Positions 36,491 through 47,176 are shown, counted from the stretch's first letter. The stretch: DNA of 64,000 bases from Mesorhizobium sp. CA14 (GCF_020165195.1 NZ_JAIUHR010000011.1:62001-126000); one strand, 5' to 3'. Notes: generated by a model from the sequence alone, not told the origin. Made by a program: numbers and translations.

Positions 36491-37867
36491 TTACTTAGCC
36501 GGATTGATCCAGCCGTCGGGCGGGCCGAAGCCGCGCATGGCATCGACCGGCCCCCAGGTCTTGGGGGCATAGATCGCCGGCGGCGTGGTGTCGCCGAGCA
36601 CCGGGCCGACGATGCGCCAGGCAAGCTCGGCCGCGTCCTGGCGCGTGAAGAGCTGGCCGTTGCCGTTCATGGCGTCGCCGATCAGCCGCTCATAGGGCGG
36701 CATGTCGCCCTTGGTGTCGTCGAGCGCGGTCAGCTCCACCTGCTCGCCGATCATGTCGTCGCCGGCTACCTTGCGCTGGGCGCCGATCGAGATCGCCACC
36801 TGCGGGTCGATGCGGAAGCGCACATAATTGGCGTCGCCCGGCTTGATCGGGTCGAAGACGTCGAGCGGCGGCCGCTTCATACGCACGATCACCTCGGTGG
36901 CGTGGACCGGCATGTTCTTGCCGGCGCGGATGAAGAAAGGCACATCCCGCCAGCGCCAGGTGTCGACGAAGAAGCGCACCGCGGCGAAGGTCTCGACCGG
37001 CGAGTTGGGCCTGACGCCCGGCTCGGCCAGATAGCCGTCGAACTGGCCGCGCACGACATCGTCCCTGGTCAGCGTGCGGATGGCGCGCAGCACCTGCACC
37101 TTCTCGTCGATCAGGTCGTCGGCCGAGCGGCCGACCGGCGGCTCCATGGCCAAAAGCAGCAGGATGTTCAGCAGGTGGTTCTCGATCACGTCGCGGATAC
37201 AGCCGACATCGTCATAGAATTTGCCACGGCCCTCGACGCCGAAATCCTCGGCCATGGTGATCTGCACGCTCTCGACGAAGTTGCGGTTCCAGATCGGCTC
37301 GAGGAAGGAGTTGGCGAAGCGGAAATAGAGCAGGTTCTGGATCGCTTCCTTGCCGAGATAGTGATCGATGCGAAAGATCGACTGCTCGTCGAACACCAGA
37401 TGCAGCACCCGGTTCAGCCAGCGCGCCGACTGCAGGTCGTGGCCGAACGGTTTTTCGATCATCAGCCGCGCGCCACGCGCGGTGCTGGACTGCTCCAGCC
37501 CCTGCACGACCGTCTCGAACATGGTCGGGGGGACGGCCATGTAATGCAGCGGCCGCTGCGCAGAGCCCAGCGCCGTCTTCAGCTTCTCGAAGGTCGCGCC
37601 GTCGCGGTAGTCGCCGCTGACATAGCGCAGCAGCGAGGCGAGCTTGGAAAAGACCTTGTCGTCGACACGGCTAAGCGCGGTGACGATGCCGTCGCGCGCA
37701 CGGTCCACCAACTTGGGGAGCTCCCAAGGCTCGAAGGCAACGCCGATCACCGGCTCGCTCAGCGTGCCCTTAGCGACCATCTGGTAGAGCGCCGGGAAAA
37801 TCTTCTTATGCGCAAGGTCGCCGGTCGCTCCGAAAAGCACCAGCGTGTCGGACCTCTCCTGGCTCAT
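36491..37867 (-). CDS. zwf: Glucose-6-phosphate 1-dehydrogenase
   Basis: A 458-residue enzyme that oxidises glucose 6-phosphate to 6-phosphogluconolactone, making NADPH. NADP site [18 protein letters not shown], active-site [15 protein letters not shown], and [14 protein letters not shown] [14 protein letters not shown] are all present. The start at 37867 has GGGAGAG upstream. It sits 14 bases after the 6PGDH gene and 17 before the ROK kinase. No pgl lies nearby. Confidence 0.95.
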   Translation of the reverse strand: MSQERSDTLVLFGATGDLAHKKIFPALYQMVAKGTLSEPVIGVAFEPWELPKLVDRARDGIVTALSRVDDKVFSKLASLLRYVSGDYRDGATFEKLKTALGSAQRPLHYMAVPPTMFETVVQGLEQSSTARGARLMIEKPFGHDLQSARWLNRVLHLVFDEQSIFRIDHYLGKEAIQNLLYFRFANSFLEPIWNRNFVESVQITMAEDFGVEGRGKFYDDVGCIRDVIENHLLNILLLLAMEPPVGRSADDLIDEKVQVLRAIRTLTRDDVVRGQFDGYLAEPGVRPNSPVETFAAVRFFVDTWRWRDVPFFIRAGKNMPVHATEVIVRMKRPPLDVFDPIKPGDANYVRFRIDPQVAISIGAQRKVAGDDMIGEQVELTALDDTKGDMPPYERLIGDAMNGNGQLFTRQDAAELAWRIVGPVLGDTTPPAIYAPKTWGPVDAMRGFGPPDGWINPAK

Positions 37868-37880
37868 GCAGTCTCTCCCC

Positions 37881-38894
37881 TCACGCGCCGGCCTTCGGCT
37901 TCTCGACATGGCCGCCGAAGGCATAGCGCATGGCGGACAGAAGCTTGTCGGCGAATTGTGATTCGCCCTGGGAAGAGAAGCGGTCGAACAGCGCCGAGGA
38001 CAGCACCGGCGCCGGGACGCCGGTGTCGATCGCCGCCTTCAGCGTCCAGCGGCCTTCGCCGGAATCGGAGACGCGGCCGCCGAACTGGGCAAGCGACGGG
38101 TCGTTCTTCAGCGCGCCGGCGGTGAGATCGAGCAGCCAGGAGCCGATGACGCTTCCATGCCGCCAGACCTCGGCGACCTGCGGCAGGTCGATGTCGAACT
38201 GATAGTATTGCGGGTTTTCGAGCGGGCTGGTCTCGGCGTCCGCTATCCTGGACCGCTTGCCGGCATTGGCCGACTTCAGGATGTTCATGCCCTCGGCATA
38301 GGCGGCCATGACGCCATATTCGATGCCGTTATGCACCATCTTGACGAAGTGGCCGGCGCCGCTCGGTCCGCAATGGAGATAGCCGAAGGGCGCCGTGCCG
38401 GCATCCTTGGGCGGATTGGCGCCCGGATCGGCGCCCGGCGCCAGCGTGGCGAAGACCGAATCGAGATGCTTCACCGCCTCGTCGGGGCCGCCGATCATCA
38501 GGCAATAGCCGCGCTCGAGGCCCCAGACGCCGCCGCTGGTGCCGACATCGACGAAGTTGATGCCCTTAACTGCCAGCTTCGCCGCCTGGTCGACGGCATC
38601 GTGATAATAGGAATTGCCGCCGTCGATGATGATGTCCCCCGGCTCCATCAGCGCCGCCACCTGGTCGACGATCCTGCCAGTGATCGCGGCCGGCAGCATC
38701 AGCCAGGCGCAGCGCGGCTTGGCGAGCTTGCCGACGAACTCCTCCAGCGAGGCGGCGCCGACCGCGCCGTCCTTCACCATGCCGGCGACGCTTGCCGAAT
38801 TGATGTCGTAGACGACGCATTCATGGCCGTCGCGCATCAGGCGCCGCACCATATTGGCGCCCATCCTGCCCAGTCCCATCATTCCGATCTGCAT
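37881..38894 (-). CDS. gndA: 6-Phosphogluconate dehydrogenase, decarboxylating, short form
   Basis: A 337-residue enzyme converting 6-phosphogluconate to ribulose 5-phosphate. The nucleotide site is [16 protein letters not shown], and [14 protein letters not shown] and [27 protein letters not shown] carry the substrate and catalytic residues (Lys in FVKMVHN). It is about 130 residues shorter than E. coli Gnd, the GndA/YqeC class that often uses NAD. The start at 38894 is the only ATG fitting the Rossmann fold. 50 bases separate it from the glucoamylase gene. Confidence 0.93.
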   Translation of the reverse strand: MQIGMMGLGRMGANMVRRLMRDGHECVVYDINSASVAGMVKDGAVGAASLEEFVGKLAKPRCAWLMLPAAITGRIVDQVAALMEPGDIIIDGGNSYYHDAVDQAAKLAVKGINFVDVGTSGGVWGLERGYCLMIGGPDEAVKHLDSVFATLAPGADPGANPPKDAGTAPFGYLHCGPSGAGHFVKMVHNGIEYGVMAAYAEGMNILKSANAGKRSRIADAETSPLENPQYYQFDIDLPQVAEVWRHGSVIGSWLLDLTAGALKNDPSLAQFGGRVSDSGEGRWTLKAAIDTGVPAPVLSSALFDRFSSQGESQFADKLLSAMRYAFGGHVEKPKAGA

Positions 38895-38944
38895 GGTTTC
38901 ATCCCGATTGCTTGAGGAAAGGAGAGTCCAATGGCCCTGCCGGA

Positions 38945-41356
38945 TCACGATTGAGCGTCAATGCCGACGCTGAAGTCGACATTCTCCCAACGCATCGCCT
39001 CGGGCCAGAAAAAAGTGAAGACGATGGTGGTTCCCGGCTGCAGGCGGCTGACGGGCAAATCCACCAGATGAATGCCGAACGCATTCTCGGCCGTCTTGCT
39101 GTCCTGCACCGTCAACCATTTGTCGCTGCTCCAATGGACGACGCCGGGCGCCGACAATTCCACGCGCAGCGCCTTGCCGGCCGGAATGGAGCGAATCTTG
39201 TTGTTGAAGCGCCAGATCCGCAGCGGCGAGACCGTCTTGCCCTTGATATAGCGCTCGACGCCTTGCGGCGGCAGGTCGAAAACGGCGCCGTCGCGCAGCG
39301 AGCGCAACAGCTTGATGTGCTCGGCATGCGCCCAGACCAGCGGCATCGCGCTGCCGGACGGTTTGCCCAGCCACAGCTCGCGGTCAGGCATGTCCGGGCG
39401 ATCCCAGACCTGCTCCGGCAGGAGGCCGCCCACGCCGGCCGAACGTTCGAAAGTCTCAAGCAGCTGCGCCGCCCTGTCCCCGCGGCCGGCGGCCAGCTCG
39501 TAATGGGCGCGCTCGCCGGCAAGTAGCGGCCACGGCCGCCCTCGGCCGGTGCCGTCGAAAGGCGAGCCGTCCTCGTGCTCGCCATAGCCGTCGCCGGTAT
39601 AGCGGTACCAGAGCGGACCTTGCGGCAACTCGCAGCGCAGCTCGGCGTCGATGACCTTGACCGTGTTGAGGATGCGCGGATCGTCCGCGGCCCTCAGGCC
39701 GAAGCGGACCAGCGCCAGGGCGTCCGGGCTGATGATCGCCTCGGCCGGCTTGTCGCTGTCGCCCGGCGGCCGGTTCTTGATTGGCACGAAGCCGTCCTTC
39801 GGCGAGGCAGCGCTGCCATCGTCGGGCGGGGCGATGCGGACATAATAGCCCTCGATTCCCGCCCTGGTGCTTGCCTGCGTGCCGGTCACATAGGTCCAGC
39901 GCTCGACCTGGTCGTTCCAGCAATCGGCGATCTCGCGCAGATAGTGTGCCGGCTCACTTTTGCCGCAGGCGTCCAGCATGTCGGCCGCCGCAAGCAGCCC
40001 CGCTATTTCCACGGCCAGCGTGAACGGGCTGTAGCCGGCATCCTCTTCCCACCGGTCCTCGCCGGTGACCGGGCCGTTGCGCACGACATAGGCGGCCGCG
40101 TTCTCGATCATCGCCAGGAAGTCGGCGAGCTTCGACTCCGGCAGATGGCCGGCGCGGCGCAACGCATCGGCAAGCAGCAGCGGAAAGGCGCATTCATCCA
40201 TCTGGATGCCGGGCCAATAGGCGGTGCCGTCGGACCAGCAATTTTGCGGCCAATGGCCGTCCGGCTGCTGGATCGAACGCAGATAGGCGAGGATCTGCAG
40301 CGCCTGCCTGCCGTCGCCGGCCGCCAGGAAACCGCCCGCCGTCTCGACCAGGTCGCGCGGCCAGACGAGATGATAGCCGCCGAGATCGTCGTCACCTTTG
40401 TTGAAGCCCCAGGGGATCGACAGGCTGGCGACGGCGGCGCCCGGTCTCGCGATCGACAGATGCGTTGCCAGCACCGCCGTGCTGGCGCGGTAAGAGTTCA
40501 GACCGGAGGCGGCGCGGCGGTCGAGTTTTTCCAACCCTGCCTGAAATGTCCGCCAGTTCTCGACATAGGTCTTCGCGGCCGGCTCGAAACCCTGTTGCAG
40601 GCTTGCAAGGGCAAAATCGGCGGCTTCCTCGGGCGAAGCGCCGAAGCCGAGCGCCAGCAAGGCAACCGTCCTGCCGGGCGAAAAGCCGATCTCTCCGGTC
40701 AGCGCGACATTGCCGTTTTCGGCTGTATGACAGGAAGGATCGAGCGCGCCGTTATCGTGCAGCTGCTGCCAGCCGTCGGAGAAGCCGACATAGCCGGACG
40801 AGCAGGCACCCCAGGGCAAGGACGAGGCGAGCGCGAGCGAAACGCCGCGTCCGGTGGCGAAGAGAAGGCGCTGCCCCTTATGCTCGCCGATCCAGGCCGT
40901 GTTGCCCATGCCGGCATTGACGAGATGCGGCGCAAGCAGCGCGTAGGCGCGATAGTCGGCCGCCGAGCCCTTGATCGCGCTGAAACCCACTTCCTGCAGC
41001 AGCACAGGTCGTTTCGGGTCGGTAATGATTCGCTTTTCAATCCGATACGCGCCGTCGGAGGCGGTATTGGTCAGCCGGTAGCCGGGGACCCCATCCTCGA
41101 AAGGTTCGACGGTGTGGGCCGCATCGCGCTTCTCTTCGGAAAAATAACCGCCGGGGCCGGTGACGATCAGCCCCAGGTCGCGCGTGCAGGCGCTGTCGAG
41201 GCGCGGATAATAGATTTCGTTCAGGATGCCGTGGCTGGTGGTGAACCAGAGCGGGCTTTTTGCCGAAAGGGCGGTTCCGACGCCGCTCTTTGCGCTTGAC
41301 GTCCAGCGCGCCGGAATTCCGGGCGCGCCTTTGGCAACGGTCGGCGTCACTGCCAT
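38945..41356 (-). CDS. Glycoside hydrolase family 15 (glucoamylase-like)
   Basis: An 803-residue protein with an N-terminal beta-sandwich (about 1-270) and the (alpha/alpha)6 GH15 barrel (about 290-690), then a C-terminal beta domain. Candidate catalytic acids are in GEDRWEEDAGYSP (near residue 435) and GLLPEQVWDRP (near 648). SKSPLWFTTSHGILNEIYYPRLD is a typical opening. No signal peptide is visible, so it is likely cytoplasmic. It would release glucose from alpha-glucans or glycogen-type substrates. It heads the gndA-zwf-ROK run. Confidence 0.9.
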   Translation of the reverse strand: MAVTPTVAKGAPGIPARWTSSAKSGVGTALSAKSPLWFTTSHGILNEIYYPRLDSACTRDLGLIVTGPGGYFSEEKRDAAHTVEPFEDGVPGYRLTNTASDGAYRIEKRIITDPKRPVLLQEVGFSAIKGSAADYRAYALLAPHLVNAGMGNTAWIGEHKGQRLLFATGRGVSLALASSLPWGACSSGYVGFSDGWQQLHDNGALDPSCHTAENGNVALTGEIGFSPGRTVALLALGFGASPEEAADFALASLQQGFEPAAKTYVENWRTFQAGLEKLDRRAASGLNSYRASTAVLATHLSIARPGAAVASLSIPWGFNKGDDDLGGYHLVWPRDLVETAGGFLAAGDGRQALQILAYLRSIQQPDGHWPQNCWSDGTAYWPGIQMDECAFPLLLADALRRAGHLPESKLADFLAMIENAAAYVVRNGPVTGEDRWEEDAGYSPFTLAVEIAGLLAAADMLDACGKSEPAHYLREIADCWNDQVERWTYVTGTQASTRAGIEGYYVRIAPPDDGSAASPKDGFVPIKNRPPGDSDKPAEAIISPDALALVRFGLRAADDPRILNTVKVIDAELRCELPQGPLWYRYTGDGYGEHEDGSPFDGTGRGRPWPLLAGERAHYELAAGRGDRAAQLLETFERSAGVGGLLPEQVWDRPDMPDRELWLGKPSGSAMPLVWAHAEHIKLLRSLRDGAVFDLPPQGVERYIKGKTVSPLRIWRFNNKIRSIPAGKALRVELSAPGVVHWSSDKWLTVQDSKTAENAFGIHLVDLPVSRLQPGTTIVFTFFWPEAMRWENVDFSVGIDAQS

Positions 41357-41551
41357 GCATTGGCCTCCTGCCGCGTTCCTAGACCAGGAGTCGCCGTCTT
41401 TTCAATCGTCGCACCGCAAGTTGATCGAGCAGTGCCAATGCTTTGCAGTTGACAGCTTGCGGTTCCTCTGAATTTGTCTGACAATAGATAAAAAACAGAG
41501 CATTCGCGTTACGTCCATCTGTTAACAGCAGCAACCTCGGGAGGAACCGAC
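41357..41551 (+). other. Divergent regulatory region between GH15 and the sugar ABC operon
   Basis: No gene was seen. TTGACA lies at 41449-41454 and a palindrome TTGTCTGACAA at 41474-41484, both upstream of the ABC binding protein gene. No good -10 was found. Confidence 0.4.
41474..41484. promoter_or_regulatory. Palindromic operator-like site
   Basis: TTGTCTGACAA is an 11-base palindrome (TTGTC-T-GACAA), the shape bound by several GntR-family regulators. No such regulator is in the neighbourhood. Confidence 0.35.
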
Positions 41552-42565
41552 ATGAAGAAACTACTCGTATTGAGTGCATTCGCGGCGATGCTCGCCTCGG
41601 GCACCGCGCTTGCCGACACCAGCGGCAAGAAGATCGCCTTCTCCAACAATTATGCCGGCAATTCCTGGCGCCAGGCGATGCTCGACAGCTATGCGATCGT
41701 CACCAAGAAGGCGGTCGACGACAAGATCGTCGCCGCGGCCGATGTCTTCACCACCGCCGACAAGGAAGTGCCGACCCAGGCCGCGCAGGTGCAGAACCTG
41801 ATCCTGCAGGGCTATGATGCAATCGTCATCAACGCGGCGTCGCCCGATGCGCTGAACGGCGCCATCAAGCAGGCCTGCGATGCCGGCATCGTGGTCGTCT
41901 CCTTCGACGGCACCGTGACCGAGCCCTGTGCCTACCGCGTCGTCGTCGACTTCAAGGACATGGGCAAGCAGGAAGTCGAGCAGATGGCCAAGTTCCAGCC
42001 TAAGGGCGGCAATCTGCTGGAAATCCGCGGTCTCGCCGGTACCTCGATCGACGAAGCCATCCATGCCGGCATCCTCGAAGGCGTCGCCGCCCATCCCGAG
42101 TTCAAGATCGTCGGTTCGGTAACTGGCGACTGGGACCAGACCACGGCGCAGAAGGCGGTGGCGACCATCCTGCCGTCGCTGCCGGATGTCGTCGGCGTCG
42201 TCGATCAAGGCGGCGACGGCTATGGCGCCGCGCAAGCCTTCGCCGCCGCCGGCAAGCCGCGTCCGACCATCATCATGGGCAACCGCCAAGACGAGCTGAA
42301 ATGGTGGAAGGAGCAGAAGGAGAAGGACGGCTACAAGACCTGGTCGGCCTCGATCGCCCCCGGCGTGTCGACGCTGGCCTTCTGGGTGGCGCAGCAGGTG
42401 CTCGACGGCCGCAAGGACATCCCGCACGACCTGCTGGTGCCCTATCTCGCCTTCACCCAGGACGATTTCGAGGCTGCGCTGCCGAAGATCAAGGAAGGCG
42501 GCGTCGCCACGCACGAATACACACAGGAAGACGCCATCGCCGCGATCAAGGCCAACATCAAGTAG
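41552..42565 (+). CDS. Sugar ABC transporter substrate-binding protein (CUT2)
   Basis: A 337-residue periplasmic protein with a signal peptide ending near residue 21 (GTALAD) and an RbsB-type fold (KIAFSNNYAGNSWRQAMLDSYAIV; QNLILQGYDAIVINAASPDALNGAIKQACDAGIVVVSFDG). Substrate sugar is unknown. It is the first gene of a four-gene CUT2 transporter with ATPase and two permeases, divergent from the glucoamylase gene. Confidence 0.92.
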   Translation: MKKLLVLSAFAAMLASGTALADTSGKKIAFSNNYAGNSWRQAMLDSYAIVTKKAVDDKIVAAADVFTTADKEVPTQAAQVQNLILQGYDAIVINAASPDALNGAIKQACDAGIVVVSFDGTVTEPCAYRVVVDFKDMGKQEVEQMAKFQPKGGNLLEIRGLAGTSIDEAIHAGILEGVAAHPEFKIVGSVTGDWDQTTAQKAVATILPSLPDVVGVVDQGGDGYGAAQAFAAAGKPRPTIIMGNRQDELKWWKEQKEKDGYKTWSASIAPGVSTLAFWVAQQVLDGRKDIPHDLLVPYLAFTQDDFEAALPKIKEGGVATHEYTQEDAIAAIKANIK

Positions 42566-42613
42566 TCGCGGCGCGAATTTGCCAGCCGCATCGCCAACCG
42601 GGTAAAGTTGAGG

Positions 42614-44077
42614 ATGCTCCAGGCTATTGCGGATATCGTCAGGCTCAACGGCGCCGAAAAGCATTTCGGCGCCGTTCGGGCGCTTAACGGCGTCGACTTC
42701 CATGTCGGCGCCGGCGAATGCGTCGGGCTGGTCGGGCATAACGGCGCCGGCAAGTCGACGCTCATGCATATGGTGGCCGGCACGCTGCGGCCGGATGGCG
42801 GGCAGATCGCCGTGCGCGGCAATCAGGAGGCGAGCTATTCGGTGGCGCGCGCGCTGGAGCTCGGCATACGCTGCGTGTTCCAGGAGCTGTCGCTCTGCCC
42901 CAATCTCAACGTCGCCGAGAACACGCGCATCAACCATCCCTCGCTCACCGGCTTCGGCTGGCGGCGCAGGGCCGCCGACCTCATCCGCGCCAAGCTGGAC
43001 GAGATCTTCCCCGGCCACGGCATTTCGGCGGATGACATTGCCGGCGACCTCTCGATCGGGCGGCGGCAGATGGTCGAGGTGGCACGCGCCTTCACGCTGA
43101 CCCGCGAGCCGCTGCATCTGGTCATCCTCGACGAGCCGACCTCGTCGCTCGACGCGCACACCGCGGGGCAATTGCTATCCTTCGTGCGCCGCTTCGTGGC
43201 GGCGGGCGGCAGCTGCATCCTGATCTCGCATGTGCTGGGCGAGGTGCTGCAGAACGCCGACCGCATCGTGGTGATGCGCGACGGGAAGGTGGTCGCGGCT
43301 GATGCCGCAAGCGCTTTCGACCGCGACAGGCTGGTCGCTGCCATGGGCGGCGCCGAAGGCCATCAGAAGGCCGCTGCCGAAGCCCGGAAGGCCGAGGGCG
43401 GCGCGCTCAGGGTTCGCGCGCGTCCGGTCAGGCAGCAGGACGACAAGGAGCTTGTCGCCCGCGCCGGCGAGATCATCGGCTTGGCCGGGCTTGCCGGCCA
43501 TGGCCAGACGGACCTTTTGCTGGCGATCTTCTCGGCCGCCTCCCGCGCCAGGACCGGCATCGAGGTCGCCGCGCCGGTGGCGCTGGTCGCCGGCGACCGT
43601 CAGTCGGACGGCATCTTTTCGCAATGGTCGATCGCGCAGAATATCGGCATCCGCTCGCTGACGCGCCTGCGCAACGGCCTTTTGATCTCGCCGCAGCGCG
43701 AGGCCGAGCTTGCCGAATTCTGGAAGAAGAAGATCGGCATCCGCACGCCGGACATGAACAACAACATCTACTCGCTGTCGGGGGGCAACCAGCAGAAGGC
43801 GCTGTTTGCCCGCGCGCTCGGCTCCGACGCCGAGATCGTGCTGATGGACGACCCGATGCGCGGCGTCGACATCGGCACCAAGCTCGAAGTCTACGATCTC
43901 GTGCGCGAGGAGGCCGCCAAGGGCCGCACCTTCCTCTGGTACACGACCGAGACCGAGGAGCTCGACAATTGCGACCACGTCTATGTCTTCAAGAACGGCC
44001 GGATCGTCGCCGATCTTGGGCGAGACGAGCTGACGGAGGAAAAAATCATCCAGTCCTCGTTCGGCGATGCGGCCTGA
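42614..44077 (+). CDS. Sugar ABC transporter ATP-binding protein (double NBD)
   Basis: A 487-residue protein with two nucleotide-binding domains. The first has Walker [10 protein letters not shown], signature [15 protein letters not shown] and Walker [13 protein letters not shown]. The second has the usual degenerate Walker A ([11 protein letters not shown]), signature [15 protein letters not shown] and Walker [13 protein letters not shown]. That layout is RbsA/XylG type. The ATG at 42614 is used; a TTG 6 bases earlier is possible. It is followed after one base by the first permease. Confidence 0.93.
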   Translation: MLQAIADIVRLNGAEKHFGAVRALNGVDFHVGAGECVGLVGHNGAGKSTLMHMVAGTLRPDGGQIAVRGNQEASYSVARALELGIRCVFQELSLCPNLNVAENTRINHPSLTGFGWRRRAADLIRAKLDEIFPGHGISADDIAGDLSIGRRQMVEVARAFTLTREPLHLVILDEPTSSLDAHTAGQLLSFVRRFVAAGGSCILISHVLGEVLQNADRIVVMRDGKVVAADAASAFDRDRLVAAMGGAEGHQKAAAEARKAEGGALRVRARPVRQQDDKELVARAGEIIGLAGLAGHGQTDLLLAIFSAASRARTGIEVAAPVALVAGDRQSDGIFSQWSIAQNIGIRSLTRLRNGLLISPQREAELAEFWKKKIGIRTPDMNNNIYSLSGGNQQKALFARALGSDAEIVLMDDPMRGVDIGTKLEVYDLVREEAAKGRTFLWYTTETEELDNCDHVYVFKNGRIVADLGRDELTEEKIIQSSFGDAA

Positions 44078-44078
44078 G

Positions 44079-45056
44079 ATGACGGCAATCGCTCCCGGAA
44101 CGCTCCCGAAAGCCTCGCCGCGCGGCAGCGCGGCCCGGGCGCGCATGCTGCGCGGTCTTTTGCCGGCGCTGTCGCTGGCGCTGGTGCTGATCGCCATCGC
44201 CTGGCTCAACCCGCGCGCCATCAGCTATTTCGGCTTCAACCTGATGCTCAACCTGGCGATCCCGATCGCGCTGGCAACGATCGCGCAGATGTTCGTCATC
44301 GCCGGCAACGAGCTCGATCTGTCCATAGGGACGTTCGTCGGATTCGTCGGCTGTGTCACCGCGACTTGGCTGAGAGACGCGCCGCTCATAGGCATTCTCG
44401 TGCTCATCGGCTCGATCGGCGTCTATGCATTGCTTGGCGCGCTGATCCACCTGCGCAATTTGCCTTCGATCGTGGTGACGCTCGGCATGAGCTTCGTCTG
44501 GCAGGGACTCGCCATCCTCATCCTGCCCAAGCCCGGCGGCAAGGCGCCGGACTGGCTGCTGTCGATCATGTCGTTCAAGCCGCCTTACGTCCCGTTCCCG
44601 ATCCTTGCCGCGCTGCTGATCGCCGCGGTCGTGCATTTCGGCCTGATGCGCACGTCCTATGGCGTCATCCTGCGCGGTTCGGGCGGCAACGCCGCGGCAC
44701 TGCGGCGCGCCGGCTGGTCGCTGCTCAAGACCAAGATCGTGCTGTTCGCGCTTACCGGCCTGTTCGGCGTGCTTTCCGGCATGGCGCTGATCGGCATCAC
44801 CACCTCGGCCGATGCCAACATAGGCAATGGCTACACGCTGCTTTCGATCGCCGGCGTCATCCTCGGCGGCGGTGAGTTCGTGGGCGGGCGCGTGTCGCCG
44901 ATCGGCGCGGTCATCGGCGCGCTGACGCTGGCTTTGGCCGCCTCGCCGCTCTTGACCTTCATGCACATCCCGCCCGACTGGCAGGTGGCCGCCAATGGCG
45001 CGATCCTGATCATCGTGCTGGCGGCTCGGGTGCTGATCAGCCGCAGGGAGCGGTGA
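44079..45056 (+). CDS. Sugar ABC transporter permease 1 (CUT2)
   Basis: A 325-residue inner-membrane permease with about ten helices of the BPD_transp_2 type. IAQMFVIAGNELDLSIGTFVGFVG carries the RbsC signature (here at about 75-98), and ISYFGFNLMLNLAIPIALATIAQM precedes it. An in-frame ATG at 44067 lies inside the ATPase gene and is not preferred. The pair of distinct permeases suggests a heterodimeric channel. Confidence 0.9.
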   Translation: MTAIAPGTLPKASPRGSAARARMLRGLLPALSLALVLIAIAWLNPRAISYFGFNLMLNLAIPIALATIAQMFVIAGNELDLSIGTFVGFVGCVTATWLRDAPLIGILVLIGSIGVYALLGALIHLRNLPSIVVTLGMSFVWQGLAILILPKPGGKAPDWLLSIMSFKPPYVPFPILAALLIAAVVHFGLMRTSYGVILRGSGGNAAALRRAGWSLLKTKIVLFALTGLFGVLSGMALIGITTSADANIGNGYTLLSIAGVILGGGEFVGGRVSPIGAVIGALTLALAASPLLTFMHIPPDWQVAANGAILIIVLAARVLISRRER

Positions 45057-45059
45057 GCG

Positions 45060-46007
45060 ATGACCTCGGTGAGAACTCTGCTTGAAAAACCCTGGATCTG
45101 GTCCTTCGTCGGCGCGGTCGTCGTCTGGCTGGCAACGATTGGCTTCACCGGCGGCTACGGCGCCGGCGGCATGGTCACGGCGGCGCTCTCGCTTGCCGTC
45201 TTCACCGTCATTGTCGGCGTCGGCCAGATGTTCGTCATCACGCTGGGACCCGGCAATGTCGACCTGTCGCTGCCGGCCAATATCGGGCTGGCAAGCGCGG
45301 TCGCCATGAAGGTGATGGGCGGCAGCGATGCCATGATCCTCGTCGGGCTGCTTGCCGCGCTCGCCTGCGGCGCCGCGATCGGCGGCATCAACTATCTATT
45401 GATCTGGGCGCTGCGCATCCCGCCGATCATCGCGACCCTGTCGGCGAGCTTCATCATCCAGTCGATCGACATCAGCTACGGCCGCGGCCTGCAGATCAAG
45501 CCGCCGCCGGGCTTTGCCGACTTCACCAACTGGCAGGTGCTGGGCATTCCGGTTCTGGCGATGCTGACGGTGATCTTCACCATCGGTGCCGCGCTTGCGC
45601 TGCAGCGCATGATCTACGGCCGTTCGGTGCTGGCGATCGGCCAGAACATCCGCGCCGCCTGGCTGGCCGGCGTGCATGTCGGCCGCATCCGCTTCCTCAC
45701 CTACACGCTGTGCGGCGCGCTCGGCGGCATCGACGGGGCGCTGCTTGCCGGCTATTTCCGCGGCGCCAATGTCGATATCGGCAACGAATATCTGCTCGCC
45801 TCGATTGCGGTCGTGGTCATCGGCGGCACCTCGGTCGCCGGCGGCAAGGCCAATGTGCCCGGCGTCTGGGGCGCCGGCCTGTTCCTGGTGCTTCTGCTCA
45901 CCATGCTCAATACGTTCGGCGTCAGCGCCGGCGTGCGGCTGGTGCTGACCGGGCTGATCATCGTCGGGGTGATCACGGCGGCCGGCGGCGAGAAGGCGGT
46001 TCGATAG
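45060..46007 (+). CDS. Sugar ABC transporter permease 2 (CUT2)
   Basis: A 315-residue permease with the same fold as its neighbour. The signature is VGQMFVITLGPGNVDLSLPANIGLASAV (GPGNVDLS in place of GNELDLS), and the late VVIGGTSVAGGKANVPGVWGAG is typical of RbsC-like proteins. It begins 3 bases after permease 1 and ends the operon, 3 bases from the convergent ppa stop. Confidence 0.9.
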   Translation: MTSVRTLLEKPWIWSFVGAVVVWLATIGFTGGYGAGGMVTAALSLAVFTVIVGVGQMFVITLGPGNVDLSLPANIGLASAVAMKVMGGSDAMILVGLLAALACGAAIGGINYLLIWALRIPPIIATLSASFIIQSIDISYGRGLQIKPPPGFADFTNWQVLGIPVLAMLTVIFTIGAALALQRMIYGRSVLAIGQNIRAAWLAGVHVGRIRFLTYTLCGALGGIDGALLAGYFRGANVDIGNEYLLASIAVVVIGGTSVAGGKANVPGVWGAGLFLVLLLTMLNTFGVSAGVRLVLTGLIIVGVITAAGGEKAVR

Positions 46008-46010
46008 CCT

Positions 46011-46544
46011 TTATTTGGCCGCCTTGGCACGCGCGATCGCGTCGACGATCATCTTCTTCGCGTATTTGGAATCGTGCCAGCCTTCGATCTTGACCCATTT
46101 GCCGGGTTCGAGATCCTTGTAGTGCTCGAAGAAGTGTTGCACCTGCTGGCGCGTGATCTCAGGCAGATGGGTGTATTCGGTGACGTTCTCGTAGCGCAGC
46201 GTCAGCTTGGGCGAAGGGACGGCGATCACCTTCTCGTCCTGGCCGGCATTGTCCTCCATGATCAAGACGCCGATCGGCCGCACATTGATGACGCAGCCCG
46301 GCACCAGCGCGCGGGTGTTGCAGACCAGAACGTCGATCGGGTCGCCGTCGCCCGACAGGGTGTGCGGCACGAAGCCGTAATTGCCTGGATAGCGCATCGA
46401 GGTGTGCAGGAAGCGGTCGACGAACAGCGTGCCGGCCTCCTTGTCCATCTCGTATTTGATCGGCTCGCCGCCGATCGGCACCTCGATGATGACGTTGACG
46501 TCCTCAGGCGGGTTCTTTCCGGTGGGCACGGCTTCGATACGCAT
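46011..46544 (-). CDS. ppa: Inorganic pyrophosphatase
   Basis: A 177-residue family I soluble pyrophosphatase that hydrolyses pyrophosphate to drive biosynthesis. [27 protein letters not shown] [20 protein letters not shown] contains the metal-binding Asp cluster, with [14 protein letters not shown] further on. It is convergent with the ABC operon. Confidence 0.96.
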   Translation of the reverse strand: MRIEAVPTGKNPPEDVNVIIEVPIGGEPIKYEMDKEAGTLFVDRFLHTSMRYPGNYGFVPHTLSGDGDPIDVLVCNTRALVPGCVINVRPIGVLIMEDNAGQDEKVIAVPSPKLTLRYENVTEYTHLPEITRQQVQHFFEHYKDLEPGKWVKIEGWHDSKYAKKMIVDAIARAKAAK

Positions 46545-46666
46545 GGCTAAATCCCTCTCTCGATTCCAAGACCGATAGCGGGCGAAACGTCATGGTGCAA
46601 TGCGGCGAATGGCACTGAACGCTGATGGAAGCGCACAGTTTGTGATGGCGTGTAACCTAGGCGACG

Positions 46667-47176
46667 CTAGTCATTCCAGACGAAAGCCACTTTCTTGAGC
46701 GCCTTCTGCTCGAAGACCTCGACGCCTTCGGCGATATCGCGGCCGCCATTGCCGGCGTAGAAGGCCAAGGCGTTGTGATTGTCCTCCAGCGCCCAGACCA
46801 CCAGGCCGCGCAGGCCGTGGTCGGCGAGCCGGGCCTTGGCCGCCTTGAACAGCCGGCTGCCGAGCCCGATGCCCTGATATTCCGGACGAAGATAGAGCTC
46901 GTAGATCTCGCCCTGCTGGCGGAGCTCGCGGGCGCGGTTCTTGCCGATCGTGGCATAGCCGGCGACCGTTCCGCCGATCTCGACCACCAGCACGGTGGCG
47001 GCGCGGCGAATCGCGTTGGACCACCAGTCGACGCCGCGACGGTTGATCATCGAGGTCAGCGTGCGGTGCGGGATGATGCCCGAATAGGCGCCGCGCCAAG
47101 CCTGCTCGTGCACCTCGGCGATGGCGCTCGCGTCGCGCGGTTCTGCCTTCCGGATGTCAATCGTCAGCGTGTTCAT
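46667..47176 (-). CDS. GNAT family N-acetyltransferase
   Basis: A 169-residue acetyltransferase. The N-terminal AEPRDASAIAEVHEQAWRGAYSGIIP and the acetyl-CoA site YLRPEYQGIGLGSRLFKAAKA (Q-G-x-G-x-G/S motif) are clear. Acceptor substrate unknown. It is a single gene with about 120 bases before ppa and a palindromic repeat upstream. Confidence 0.88.
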   Translation of the reverse strand: MNTLTIDIRKAEPRDASAIAEVHEQAWRGAYSGIIPHRTLTSMINRRGVDWWSNAIRRAATVLVVEIGGTVAGYATIGKNRARELRQQGEIYELYLRPEYQGIGLGSRLFKAAKARLADHGLRGLVVWALEDNHNALAFYAGNGGRDIAEGVEVFEQKALKKVAFVWND

